A stretch of DNA of 48,495 bases from IMG/VR virus record IMGVR_UViG_3300027763_000084, positions 1-48,495 of that record; one strand, 5' to 3'. A program made the position numbers and the translations under genes. Source of the stretch: a virus. How positions within the stretch are numbered: position 1 is the first letter of the stretch; every line of letters begins with the position of its first letter. The notes under the pieces were generated by a model. That model was not told the origin of the DNA. It worked only from the letters and a program-made list of their open reading frames with translations, and did not search any database. Below are positions 40,183 through 47,946 of the stretch, piece by piece.

Positions 40183-43100
40183 TTATGCGGGAAGATATTT
40201 ATCAGCGCGGCTATTCTTAGCCACTTTGCCTTTACCGATTGAATTTTTACGGGCAGCTTGAACTCTGTCCATCATTGCGTATAACTTACGTGCTCCAGCT
40301 TCGGTTGAGCCATTACCTAACTCAGACACAATGCGTGCGGGCACTACAAACTCACCATCAGCTAAACGCGCTGGACGTCTGTTGCCAATCGTTGCAGGGA
40401 TAGAATCGGACACACCATCACCGGGACCGCGCAAAAGCCTGCCGCCGTCAGAGTAACCACCAAGGTCAAACTGACCACCGCCAGCCATGCCACCATTAGC
40501 CATAGTCAAAGCGGCTAAACCGCCAGCAGCACTTTTTTGAATTTCTGAGGCATACCATTTTTTGCCAGCGTAATCCCATAACCACTCATTACCGGGCCCG
40601 GGATCAGTTGTTGGTTTCTTATCTTGATTTGTTAAATCCGGAGTCCCTGTAGCAGCATCCCCCGTAGCCTTTGTATCCGCCGCCGCTTTGTCTGCAGCTT
40701 TCTTTTCTCCAGCAAGTACGTAAGACGGTTTTACGTAGTCGGGATTAAGCTCGTATTTACCGTCTTTAAATAAATATTTCTTGTTTTTGTTCTTATCTTG
40801 TGCTGGGAACCGGCCAACAGACTCCCAATATGGTTTTTGAATTTCACCAGTGGGTGTGTATGGGGTGGTCGAGTATGGAGTTTTACCTCTTAAGTAGTCG
40901 TAAGCTTGCTTGGATCCACCAGTCAGTTTGTCTTCATACTTTTCTTTAAATTGCGCAGCGGTGTATGTTGGAGATACGTAACCCAAACTGCCGCCGCCTG
41001 CGGTATACGCATCGCGTACCGTACTCATTCCTAAACTTAAATCAGGACGGGTTGTAACTGTGCCGTTAGGGTTGATTGTAGTTATACCCGCGCCACTTAT
41101 ACCAACTGGCAGCGCTGTTCTGTCTGCTGTAGAGATACTAGTGGGGGTTGTAACGGTTGTGGTTGTATTTTGTGTGGAGTCAATTATTTTATCGTTGCCT
41201 GTACCACCTTTAAGCGTGTCGTTGCCTGTACCACCTGTAATCGTGTCATTACCTGTACCACCTGTAATCGTGTCATTACCTGTACCACCTGTAATCGTGT
41301 CTTTGGTTACAACTTTTTCGGCAGCTTTAACCGCGTTGTAACGATCATTTATGTCTTTAATAGACAAACCCGTAGCCCTTGCCATATCTAAAGCAGTGTA
41401 CTTGTTGTCGTCCATAAACTTGACCCACTGTTTGTCGTAGCCAAGTTTAGGGTCTGCAGTTACGCCTTTTAGTTGGTCGCCTACTGCATATATGCCTTTA
41501 TCTATCTGATACCCACGTTGAATATCCGCCAACGACCAACCTTTGTAGTTAGGGTCATTTGCTATGGCTGCTTTGTAATATTCGTTAGGATCTATACCCT
41601 GTGCAATTAAATTGTTGTAAATACCAAGAGTACCGGTGCCTTTTGTAAGGATATCTTTTTCGTCAACAGGGCCTTTGTAGCCTGAAGTCAAACTTGCGAT
41701 GTAACGATTGACTCCGGCAGGGTCGGCATTAAATTGCTTAATCGCGTCTTGAATATTGACGTCTTTGTTCTTTGGGTCAGAAAAGAATGCAGCCAATTGT
41801 GCGTCTGTGTATTTAACCGGTGTAAGGGCATCTTTTGCCCATTTCTCTGCGTTTTGCTTATTCCACATGTCTGTGTTTTGCTTATTCCACATGTCTGTGT
41901 TTTGCTTATTCCACATGTCTGTGTTAGCTTTATTTGCGGCGGCGTCTCGCAAAGCGGCTTGCTCAGCCCAGTAAGCTTTAGCAACAGTGTCAACTACAGG
42001 GGTATTAACTACAGAAGTATCAACTACAGGAGTATTAACGGGGGTAGAAACATCTGGCGCAAATTGTTGCGCAAAGTAATCAACAGGGGTAGTAGCAGCA
42101 GGGGTAGTAGCAGCAGGAGTGCTATAGTTAAACGAACCATCTTCGGCAACAGTGTAATTTGGGTTGTACAAATTAATACCCAAACCAGCTAACCCAGAGG
42201 CATCAAAACCTTGATATGTAGAAGCTACATCCGCAGCGGTAATTTTGTTTTCTTGGGCAAGCTCATTAACTCTGCCATAGTCACCTGCAGCGTAAGCTCT
42301 GTCAATTTCATCTTTTACTTCACCGCCAATTTCATAATGGGCAATGCTACCAAGACCGCCTTTAGCCATACGCACAACAGGCTCACTACGCTGGGCAAAA
42401 TCATACATGCCACCTTGCGCCATGCCGTCGTTGGTTCTTCTAGAAACATCGTCGCCGTCACCATAGCTTGCCATACCGCCAGCGGCTAACCCCATCAAAC
42501 CACCACCTGCTGCCTGCTTTACTTGGGCTTCGTACGGAGTTCCAGCAGTGTATGTGCCGCCATAAGGGTCGTAAGAATAGGGGCGAATCATGCCGGGTTT
42601 AGTAACCGTTTGGGGCATGTTGTTTTTAACGTTTGCCTCGGCAAGAATAGCTGGGCCAAACGCCATAGCTGCGGGCATAGCTAAAGACCTAGCCATACCC
42701 GTTGGGTTATTCTTAAACGCATCAAACCCAGATGAAAGTTTTTCATACGGCGTAGCTGCGGCCATCCGGTCTGTAACTTGCTGTTGCAATAAAGCATCCT
42801 TTGCGCTATCTCCGCCAAATTCAGCTAATAACTCGGGGCTCATTGTTAACCCTTTAGCAGCTTCAGCGGCACCAATAGTAGAAGCCCCCGCTTCTGTAAG
42901 ACCAGCAGTTAAGTTAGCTCCGCCGTACGCACCAAGACCAGCTTGGATGCCCTTACCTAAGTCGCCTGTACGTACTGTTTGAATACCACCCACAATAGCT
43001 GCGGCAACATTAGGTGGCACACCACCAAAGAAAGTTAATCCAGCGCCAATAATAGTTGGCAGAAGTTTCTCTAAAAAGTTAGCTTCGGGTAAACCCGTAT

Positions 43101-43242
43101 CAGGATTAATAGTAAGCGTGCCGCCATGATGCTCAGCCAGCGCTTGTAGTCCCTGCACTTCACGTGGGGACATGTGGATAAGCATCGAGTCGGGCCCTCT
43201 GCCCTTGGATGCCATGTGGTCGGCTAGTACAGCAAGGCTCAT
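40183..43242 (-). CDS. Large internal virion protein with RTX-type repeats (1019 aa)
   Basis: GAGAGG before the ATG. The N terminus HMSPREVQGLQALAEHHGG..TINP..GLPEANFLE is a block I recall from many phage internal proteins; a hydrophobic Gly/Ala part follows (IIGAGLTFFGGVPPNVAAAI). Residues 441-464 are three exact copies of an eight-residue unit (NTDMWNKQ). Residues 648-683 are four nine-residue GGTGND(T/K).. units, the calcium-binding RTX pattern. The C-terminal 100 residues (GPGDGVSDSIPATI, PARLADGEFVVPARIVSELG, GARKLYAMMDRV) are another conserved phage block. Probably ejected or at the tail hub; calcium could order the RTX part outside the virion or cell. Confidence 0.8.
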   Translation of the reverse strand: MSLAVLADHMASKGRGPDSMLIHMSPREVQGLQALAEHHGGTLTINPDTGLPEANFLEKLLPTIIGAGLTFFGGVPPNVAAAIVGGIQTVRTGDLGKGIQAGLGAYGGANLTAGLTEAGASTIGAAEAAKGLTMSPELLAEFGGDSAKDALLQQQVTDRMAAATPYEKLSSGFDAFKNNPTGMARSLAMPAAMAFGPAILAEANVKNNMPQTVTKPGMIRPYSYDPYGGTYTAGTPYEAQVKQAAGGGLMGLAAGGMASYGDGDDVSRRTNDGMAQGGMYDFAQRSEPVVRMAKGGLGSIAHYEIGGEVKDEIDRAYAAGDYGRVNELAQENKITAADVASTYQGFDASGLAGLGINLYNPNYTVAEDGSFNYSTPAATTPAATTPVDYFAQQFAPDVSTPVNTPVVDTSVVNTPVVDTVAKAYWAEQAALRDAAANKANTDMWNKQNTDMWNKQNTDMWNKQNAEKWAKDALTPVKYTDAQLAAFFSDPKNKDVNIQDAIKQFNADPAGVNRYIASLTSGYKGPVDEKDILTKGTGTLGIYNNLIAQGIDPNEYYKAAIANDPNYKGWSLADIQRGYQIDKGIYAVGDQLKGVTADPKLGYDKQWVKFMDDNKYTALDMARATGLSIKDINDRYNAVKAAEKVVTKDTITGGTGNDTITGGTGNDTITGGTGNDTLKGGTGNDKIIDSTQNTTTTVTTPTSISTADRTALPVGISGAGITTINPNGTVTTRPDLSLGMSTVRDAYTAGGGSLGYVSPTYTAAQFKEKYEDKLTGGSKQAYDYLRGKTPYSTTPYTPTGEIQKPYWESVGRFPAQDKNKNKKYLFKDGKYELNPDYVKPSYVLAGEKKAADKAAADTKATGDAATGTPDLTNQDKKPTTDPGPGNEWLWDYAGKKWYASEIQKSAAGGLAALTMANGGMAGGGQFDLGGYSDGGRLLRGPGDGVSDSIPATIGNRRPARLADGEFVVPARIVSELGNGSTEAGARKLYAMMDRVQAARKNSIGKGKVAKNSRADKYLPA
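41194..41301 (-). repeat. Four tandem 27-bp units encoding the RTX nonapeptides
   Basis: Units start at 41194, 41221, 41248 and 41275. The last three differ at only one or two positions. Each encodes GGTGND plus three residues. The near identity at the DNA level, beyond what protein selection requires, points to recent slippage or recombination, so copy number may vary between relatives. Confidence 0.92.
41851..41922 (-). repeat. Three identical tandem 24-bp units
   Basis: Three perfect copies (41851, 41875, 41899), each encoding eight residues of the NTDMWNKQ linker. Perfect DNA identity marks a young expansion within the 1019-aa virion gene. Confidence 0.92.
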
Positions 43243-43276
43243 AGTTGCCTCTCAAAATGGGGGTTGGTCGATAATA

Positions 43277-43924
43277 TCATGGTGGGAGCGCAGACACAAA
43301 TGAAAGTGTGGCTACAACAGAAGCAGTTGAAGGTTTAGTTGGCGTGCCCGAAGCCGCGTATGTTGGGATGGTTACATCTACATCAGTTGTTGACCAATAA
43401 ATTTGAACGTAGTCGCCTGCATTCATGGACAAAAAATAGTTCCAGCCTTTGATGTCGTGGGAAGGATCGCCGGGATTTTTACGGGCAAGTAAGCCTACCA
43501 CTCCAGTTGAGCCAACAATATCAATTCCGTTTTGGCGTAACCAAATATAAACATCTTGCGGTGCGTTATCCAAGTTTTGTATTTGAGCACTGAACTGCAA
43601 GTTGTAAACGCCAGCGTTTGCCACCGTTATCTTTGAACTTGTTTCAAGCGATACTGCATTAGAAAAGTCTGTATTGGACAACGTTAGCAGCGTTGCGGTG
43701 TTGGCGGCTGTAGACTGGCTCGTATAGCTTGAGAACGCGCCGTATGGAAACGCCAAATACCTACCGCCGATATTACCTGTAAGCTCTGTGAGCGCGTTTT
43801 GTAACTGGTTAAAGTACAGTCGCAAAACGTTTGTAAACTGATCCTGATACCGGCGTTCGTACGTATCCGTACCCAACGGCAAGTTAGGTGATGCGGGGTT
43901 AATGATCCTGTTTTGTGTTGCCAT
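43277..43924 (-). CDS. Beta-rich virion protein, C1q/TNF-like (215 aa)
   Basis: ATG at 43924 overlaps the previous stop (TGATG). Residues 1-50 are a helical N terminus (RRYQDQFTNVLRLYFNQLQN). From about 70 onward there are ten or so beta strands: TLLTLSNTDFSNAVSLETS, KITVANAGVYNLQFSAQIQN, DVYIWLRQNG, NYFLSMNAGDYVQIYWSTTD. The pattern of C1q-like jelly rolls, where G.Y.....(Q/A) strands and an AGDYV turn recur, fits well. Such domains form trimeric heads on phage fibres or spikes. Likely surface-exposed and host-binding; this is inferred. Confidence 0.72.
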   Translation of the reverse strand: MATQNRIINPASPNLPLGTDTYERRYQDQFTNVLRLYFNQLQNALTELTGNIGGRYLAFPYGAFSSYTSQSTAANTATLLTLSNTDFSNAVSLETSSKITVANAGVYNLQFSAQIQNLDNAPQDVYIWLRQNGIDIVGSTGVVGLLARKNPGDPSHDIKGWNYFLSMNAGDYVQIYWSTTDVDVTIPTYAASGTPTKPSTASVVATLSFVSALPP

Positions 43925-45987
43925 CAACGTCTACCGTCAGGTCTGATGTCAATACGCGGAGCACCCAGTTGCCAGCAGGTATTGATCTGGTTTGAGGCAA
44001 TCTTAAAAATCATCTGACGCCCACGCAAACGTGTAAATATCATGCCCGTGAATTCTTCAGTAATATTGTATGCAGACGATTTACGCACTGGCTGTGAGGC
44101 ATCGCTTGTAACCCCCGAACCAGAGTTGGCTAAACCATAAAGCTCCATGGTCACAGTAGGCTGTGCACCTGTTGGAGAAGTTGTAGCGTTCTGAAAAGTC
44201 AGATCAGGAAGGACGCGCCACACAAAACCAAAATTGTGTCCGTCGCCAATGTCAAACTCTGAGGAAGAAATGTAGGCATCAATGGCTGTAGTTGTAGCGG
44301 TTTCATTGTTATTCAGCCCGTTCTCGTGATACACCAAGTTATTGCTATACGTAGCCGCCAAAGGAAAGTCAATTAAACCCGAGTCAAGCCAAGCTGTTCG
44401 TCCCAGATTTGTTCCGTAGTACCAGATTTTTTCTAAGTAGTTGTAAATTACGTAGCGGTCAATAGTGTTGCTGTTTTCTGAGCAGTAAAACCACCAGACC
44501 TCGTTAAAACCTTCGTTAGTACCCGCAACTACCTGTGCAGCTTGGGCTTGGTTGAAGTCTTGGAACACATGGCGACGCAAATCGCAGTTGACCGTTTGCA
44601 CACGGCCATCATAGGAGTAGAACTTGTCCACACCCATCCAGTACACAATACCAGAAGCAATTACAGCGGCGTTAGGGCCTTGAATTGAAACGTTGTCGCC
44701 AAGCAACTGCGGTGCCCAGACGTATGGGGGGCCAAGGTATTGCAGCGAATACACAGATGAGTCAGTAAATACGGTAATCTCTTGGCGGGTCTGTACTGTA
44801 GCCACAATTTCAGAACCGTGAGATAGTCGGGTAAACCCTGCTTGATTGGTGGGGTCTGGCGTCCAGTTGTAAATATCGTCTTGCGCTGACCAGCGGATCA
44901 ACATGGGGTCAAGCACTGCGCTTCCGTAGTCGTTGCAGCCAAACACCAAAATAAATCTAGACGAGTCTGATACCACAATGCTGTTCTGGACAGTCGGCAC
45001 GTCAACAATTGTAGACACTGTGCCCGTGCCCGAGGAAGAAGTGTTAACTTCCGCACCAGCGCCATCAAGTAAGTTAAACGTAAGTCCGTTAACTTGAAAC
45101 ACATAGTACGTAGTACCCGCAACTACGCCCGTAGGCAAAGAACCACCCGAGAATTTAAGCGCTGCGCCCTCGGTGTAAAGTATGGTGGAGGTCACCACAG
45201 TAGGAGAGGCGTTAGTAAACGTAACTGTGCCGCCCAAAGAACTAAGCAAAACGCCACGAGTGGATACACCGCTGTTAGCTGTCCAGTAATACAAGCCGCC
45301 ACCACGAGGGCCAAAGACCAAATCTTCGCCGTAATTAATTTGACTCCAAAGCTGTAAGCTCGTAGTAGACGTTGTACCTACGCCCCAAGCACCAGCGCCC
45401 CAAGCACCAGCGCCCCAACCCGTCAAAGGCACAGCGTACGCAGGGCCAGCGTTAAGTTGATAAGCCGCAGAAACCGCAGAGCCACCCGTTGCCCCCGCCG
45501 CAACTACAGATGGCGTTGTAATTGTGTACGAGTTAGCGTTGACTACCGAGAGTTGAAATTCCGCATTTAGAGTTGATGCGTATGTACCTGTAACCCCCGA
45601 GAACGTAACAAAGGAGCCCGTAGTAGCACCGTGTGCTGTCGCCGTTACCGTGACTGTGGTTGTACCGTCACCCGTAAAAGGGTTTGTGCCTAGCGTAGTG
45701 GTTACGCGGATAGGTGTAATGTCGTTGTACACACCACCGTTTTGGATGTAGAACTTTGTGTTTGTGCCAACACCCACTAGGTTTAGGTTGCCCAGCGTTG
45801 TCCAATTCCAAAGCGAACGGCAAGTGCCGTTGTATGTGTTAGCAGAAATGCGTGTCCAACCACCAAGAATTTCTGGGTTGCCTTGACGAAAACGGATTTT
45901 GTCGCAGTCGTACCAGCCACCCTCGGTGGTGTAGCGAGTATTTTCTTTATTTACGCCCGGCTTGAACAGAATCTTTTGTAATGGCAT
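43924..45987 (-). CDS. Tail protein, P22 gp10-like stabilisation factor (687 aa)
   Basis: ATG at 45987, three bases after the lysozyme stop, with a weak GGA. N terminus GVNKENTRYTTEGGWYDCDK, then a W-rich block (CRSLWNWTTLGNLNLVGVG). Residues 100-350 hold Ig/Thr-Ser-rich inserts, including an unusual run of WGAGA units. The second half has repeating propeller-like strands: PMLIRWSAQDDIYNWTPD, GSEIVATVQTRQEITVFTD, FYSYDGRVQTV, NEVWWFYCSEN. P22 gp10 closes the portal and holds the tail needle and has the same kind of propeller. Environmental podoviruses carry this protein widely. The exact position in the tail is inferred. Confidence 0.76.
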   Translation of the reverse strand: MPLQKILFKPGVNKENTRYTTEGGWYDCDKIRFRQGNPEILGGWTRISANTYNGTCRSLWNWTTLGNLNLVGVGTNTKFYIQNGGVYNDITPIRVTTTLGTNPFTGDGTTTVTVTATAHGATTGSFVTFSGVTGTYASTLNAEFQLSVVNANSYTITTPSVVAAGATGGSAVSAAYQLNAGPAYAVPLTGWGAGAWGAGAWGVGTTSTTSLQLWSQINYGEDLVFGPRGGGLYYWTANSGVSTRGVLLSSLGGTVTFTNASPTVVTSTILYTEGAALKFSGGSLPTGVVAGTTYYVFQVNGLTFNLLDGAGAEVNTSSSGTGTVSTIVDVPTVQNSIVVSDSSRFILVFGCNDYGSAVLDPMLIRWSAQDDIYNWTPDPTNQAGFTRLSHGSEIVATVQTRQEITVFTDSSVYSLQYLGPPYVWAPQLLGDNVSIQGPNAAVIASGIVYWMGVDKFYSYDGRVQTVNCDLRRHVFQDFNQAQAAQVVAGTNEGFNEVWWFYCSENSNTIDRYVIYNYLEKIWYYGTNLGRTAWLDSGLIDFPLAATYSNNLVYHENGLNNNETATTTAIDAYISSSEFDIGDGHNFGFVWRVLPDLTFQNATTSPTGAQPTVTMELYGLANSGSGVTSDASQPVRKSSAYNITEEFTGMIFTRLRGRQMIFKIASNQINTCWQLGAPRIDIRPDGRR

Positions 45988-45989
45988 TT

Positions 45990-46433
45990 TTAGTCCAGCA
46001 GTGCGCACTCAGCAGTGCGTCGTTTAAGCAAGCCCGGCAACACCTTGCCGCCGCCTTTAGTCCAGAGCATCAGTTGTTCCTTTGCCCCTTCCCAATCATT
46101 GGCGTTGATTTTCCTCTTTAACGTGCTTGTTTGCAAGCGTCCAGTACCCAAGTTATAGCAGAAATCCACGATGGCGTTGCACTTGCGAACGTCCGTAATC
46201 AGGCCGGGGCAGTTACGCAGAACGCCGGGTAAGTACGTATGCTCAAGCTCAATCATCAAAAGCGCCCTAGCCGTGGGTTCATCCATCGGAGCGTCTTCTA
46301 AAGTTACCTTGCGTTTATCTGCGTAGTAGGTAGAGCCATAGCCAATCGTAGCCACGCCTGCCGGACATAAATACGGCTTGGCGCGGTAGCCCTCAAACTG
46401 ACGGCACAGACTGGCGGCTAACTCTAGGTTCAT
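45990..46433 (-). CDS. Endolysin, GH24 lysozyme
   Basis: 147 aa, soluble, no signal peptide. Catalytic region: Glu14 in RQFEGYRAKPYLCPAGVATI, with Cys23 in the usual Asp place and Thr29, i.e. the E-8-(D/C)-5-T triad known from many phage lysozymes. VDFCYNLGTGR and the C-terminal RRTAECALLD region match the lambda/P22/T4-like lysozyme fold. It cleaves the MurNAc-GlcNAc bond of peptidoglycan, which fits a Gram-negative host; it needs a holin to reach the wall. The start overlaps the stop of a 38-aa gene. Confidence 0.94.
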   Translation of the reverse strand: MNLELAASLCRQFEGYRAKPYLCPAGVATIGYGSTYYADKRKVTLEDAPMDEPTARALLMIELEHTYLPGVLRNCPGLITDVRKCNAIVDFCYNLGTGRLQTSTLKRKINANDWEGAKEQLMLWTKGGGKVLPGLLKRRTAECALLD

Positions 46434-46546
46434 TCTTGTTCAAGATGCTCTTGTTCGGCTTCTCTTGCCTCGTCTTCAAGAATCTCTTCAAACCCACAGG
46501 TGCATGGGCCGTCTTCGTGAACTAAACAATTGTTTGCGTGTGCCAT
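46430..46546 (-). CDS. Tiny acidic Cys-rich protein between holin and lysozyme (38 aa)
   Basis: ATG immediately after the stop of the membrane protein gene, with AAAGGGG upstream; the stop overlaps the lysozyme ATG by two bases. Residues NNCLVHEDGPCTCGF hold three cysteines and one histidine, a possible small metal site, and the rest is Glu-rich. Exact packing between neighbours, good ribosome binding site and an unbroken frame support it. Function unknown. Confidence 0.62.
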   Translation of the reverse strand: MAHANNCLVHEDGPCTCGFEEILEDEAREAEQEHLEQE

Positions 46547-47041
46547 TTAAATACCCCTTTGCTTTAAAGTACGATCAAGAAACCAATAGTTAATTGTCCC
46601 AGACAACAAAGCTGAAAAGTCAGGTGTCATCATGGTCTTGAACACTTCTACGGCTGGCGCACCAGCAAGCCATGCGTTCCATGCAAACCATACGTGGATG
46701 AACGACCAAACAAAAAGCACCCAATATGTGACTACAGGACGCACGGATGCAGACAAAGAAGCAACCCAGCCGCCTGCGGCTTTGACCATCTCGGCTTGTT
46801 GGACAATAGCATTGTTAAACGCATCCATGACACCTACATCAACAGCCGCCTCGCGTTGTGCGCCTATCTCAGCTAACTTTTGCTGACCACGCTGCGCTTC
46901 CAAATCGCATTGGTGTTTAAACATAGCAAGCTCGTGTAAACGCTCATTCTTCTTGTCAAAGAACTTCAGCACTTCGGGGGCCATACGGAACAGGCCGCCG
47001 AACACAGACCCAAGAATACCGCCACTTAATATGTCAACCAT
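46547..47041 (-). CDS. Membrane protein, candidate holin (164 aa)
   Basis: Starts MVDILSGGILGSVFGGLFRM, then a charged helical middle (DKKNERLHELAMFKHQCDLE), and two hydrophobic spans after residue 95: VVTYWVLFVWSFIHVWFAW and a shorter FSALLSGTINYWFL. The layout (soluble N-terminal helix, then SxRPxxxY and membrane spans, then R.L at the end) resembles the three-span holins of gene transfer agents. It lies just upstream of the lysozyme in the lysis cassette. A holin or a holin partner; the call is moderate. Confidence 0.6.
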   Translation of the reverse strand: MVDILSGGILGSVFGGLFRMAPEVLKFFDKKNERLHELAMFKHQCDLEAQRGQQKLAEIGAQREAAVDVGVMDAFNNAIVQQAEMVKAAGGWVASLSASVRPVVTYWVLFVWSFIHVWFAWNAWLAGAPAVEVFKTMMTPDFSALLSGTINYWFLDRTLKQRGI

Positions 47042-47043
47042 GA

Positions 47044-47286
47044 TTAATCCTTACAAGTTTTTGATTTGTCGTCATTTTGCATGAGTTTGATACCAGACAG
47101 GAACCCAATCATGCCGCCGATAAGAGTAGAAAAAGCGGGTGAAATCATCTTGAAAATTTCTGCGTTGTCCACTTCCTTGGCCCAAAGGCCAAGCATAAAG
47201 CTGATTACCATAGCCAAAACAGAGATGCACAGGGTGAAGCTGACCATCAGCGTGACCCACAGGGTCAGCTTGTCTTTGGTGTCCAT
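47044..47286 (-). CDS. Small two-span membrane protein, possible holin with dual start (80 aa)
   Basis: ATG at 47286 follows GAGGAAAG. Two hydrophobic helices: LTLWVTLMVSFTLCISVLAM (residues 7-26, extending to 32) and FSTLIGGMIGFLSGI (51-65), with charged ends (DDKSKTCKD). A class II holin-like topology. The same frame also has an ATG at 47328, overlapping the previous stop by four bases (ATGA), that would add 14 residues with five positive charges. Two such starts are known in holin/antiholin pairs like lambda S. Which of the two membrane genes is the real holin cannot be told. Confidence 0.65.
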   Translation of the reverse strand: MDTKDKLTLWVTLMVSFTLCISVLAMVISFMLGLWAKEVDNAEIFKMISPAFSTLIGGMIGFLSGIKLMQNDDKSKTCKD

Positions 47287-47324
47287 TGACACTTTCCTCA
47301 CTGGTCTGGGTATTGGCTTTCTGG

Positions 47325-47561
47325 TCATACATAAATATCCAGCTTACGGTTGGTAAAAATCTCCATACGGAGCCGTTCTTGAACAACCTTCTTGCAGTAA
47401 ATTTCAAACCCTATGTCTTGCAATGCAGTCTGCTTTTGCTTGGCTACCTCAAGGGTTTTGTTAACCTCATGCTGTTTCTCTAGTTTGGCTTGGGCAAGGT
47501 CATGCTTGTCTGGATACCCAGACGCTTGAACGGTTGGAAATAATCTGATGGTTTCTATCAT
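47325..47561 (-). CDS. Small charged protein in the lysis cassette (78 aa)
   Basis: GGAGAAGA before the ATG; ATGA overlaps both neighbours. DLAQAKLEKQHEVNKTLEVA is a coiled coil, then FEIYCKKVVQERLRMEIF. No membrane segment or signal. Not recognised; could be a soluble partner of a lysis protein. Confidence 0.65.
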   Translation of the reverse strand: MIETIRLFPTVQASGYPDKHDLAQAKLEKQHEVNKTLEVAKQKQTALQDIGFEIYCKKVVQERLRMEIFTNRKLDIYV

Positions 47562-47848
47562 TTCTTCTCCCTCTCAAGTGCATCCTTGTATCCATGAACA
47601 ACTTTAGCCCGCAGCCATGTGGAGTCTGCCGCACCCGCCCACTCTGCCAGATTGTTCCAGATCACCATGTATTCGGTTGACTTGCAGTAGGGCGCATTTT
47701 TGTCTAGCCACGCCATCATTTCTCTGTGCCGTATGGTCGGGTCGTGGACTGTGTAAGCAATCCCATAGAACTCGCGCACATGGCATCCGCTCTTGGCTAC
47801 GGCTCCAACTAGCCCCAACACTAACAGTAACAGAACGAGCCAACGCAT
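47558..47848 (-). CDS. Secreted or membrane-anchored small protein (96 aa)
   Basis: An N-terminal MRWLVLLLLVLGLVGAVAKSGC is a signal or anchor helix; the first Cys (22) is not in a canonical lipobox. The remainder, with Cys55, is polar and would face the periplasm. It sits between lysis genes, so a spanin-like role is possible but lacks the usual embedded partner gene. The ribosome binding site is weak, upstream GGAG 14 bases away. Confidence 0.65.
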   Translation of the reverse strand: MRWLVLLLLVLGLVGAVAKSGCHVREFYGIAYTVHDPTIRHREMMAWLDKNAPYCKSTEYMVIWNNLAEWAGAADSTWLRAKVVHGYKDALEREKK

Positions 47849-47851
47849 TTA

Positions 47852-47944
47852 TCACACCACACTCCATGCAATCATATACGTGCCAAAGATGACGAAGGCC
47901 ACTATACAGGCCGCCGCAATGAATGCTTCAGCCCAGTCCCACAT
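47852..47944 (-). CDS. Tiny single-pass membrane peptide (30 aa)
   Basis: ATG two bases after the tail-protein stop; stop a few bases before the ATG of the 96-aa gene. WDWAEAFIAAACIVAFVIFG is one membrane helix. No clear ribosome binding site, so it may be made by re-initiation. Possibly another lysis accessory. Confidence 0.48.
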   Translation of the reverse strand: MWDWAEAFIAAACIVAFVIFGTYMIAWSVV

Positions 47945-47946
47945 GA

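Noticed and set aside
8131-40932. An 11-base word GTCAGTTTGTC seen at 8131, 10916, 12258 and 40922
   Set aside because: Four copies are more than expected, but two are within coding sequence, positions show no pattern, and the word was picked after seeing it.
41194-41301. Regular 27-bp repeats that could be taken for a CRISPR array
   Set aside because: There are no spacers between units, and the units are in frame and encode RTX nonapeptides in a long gene.
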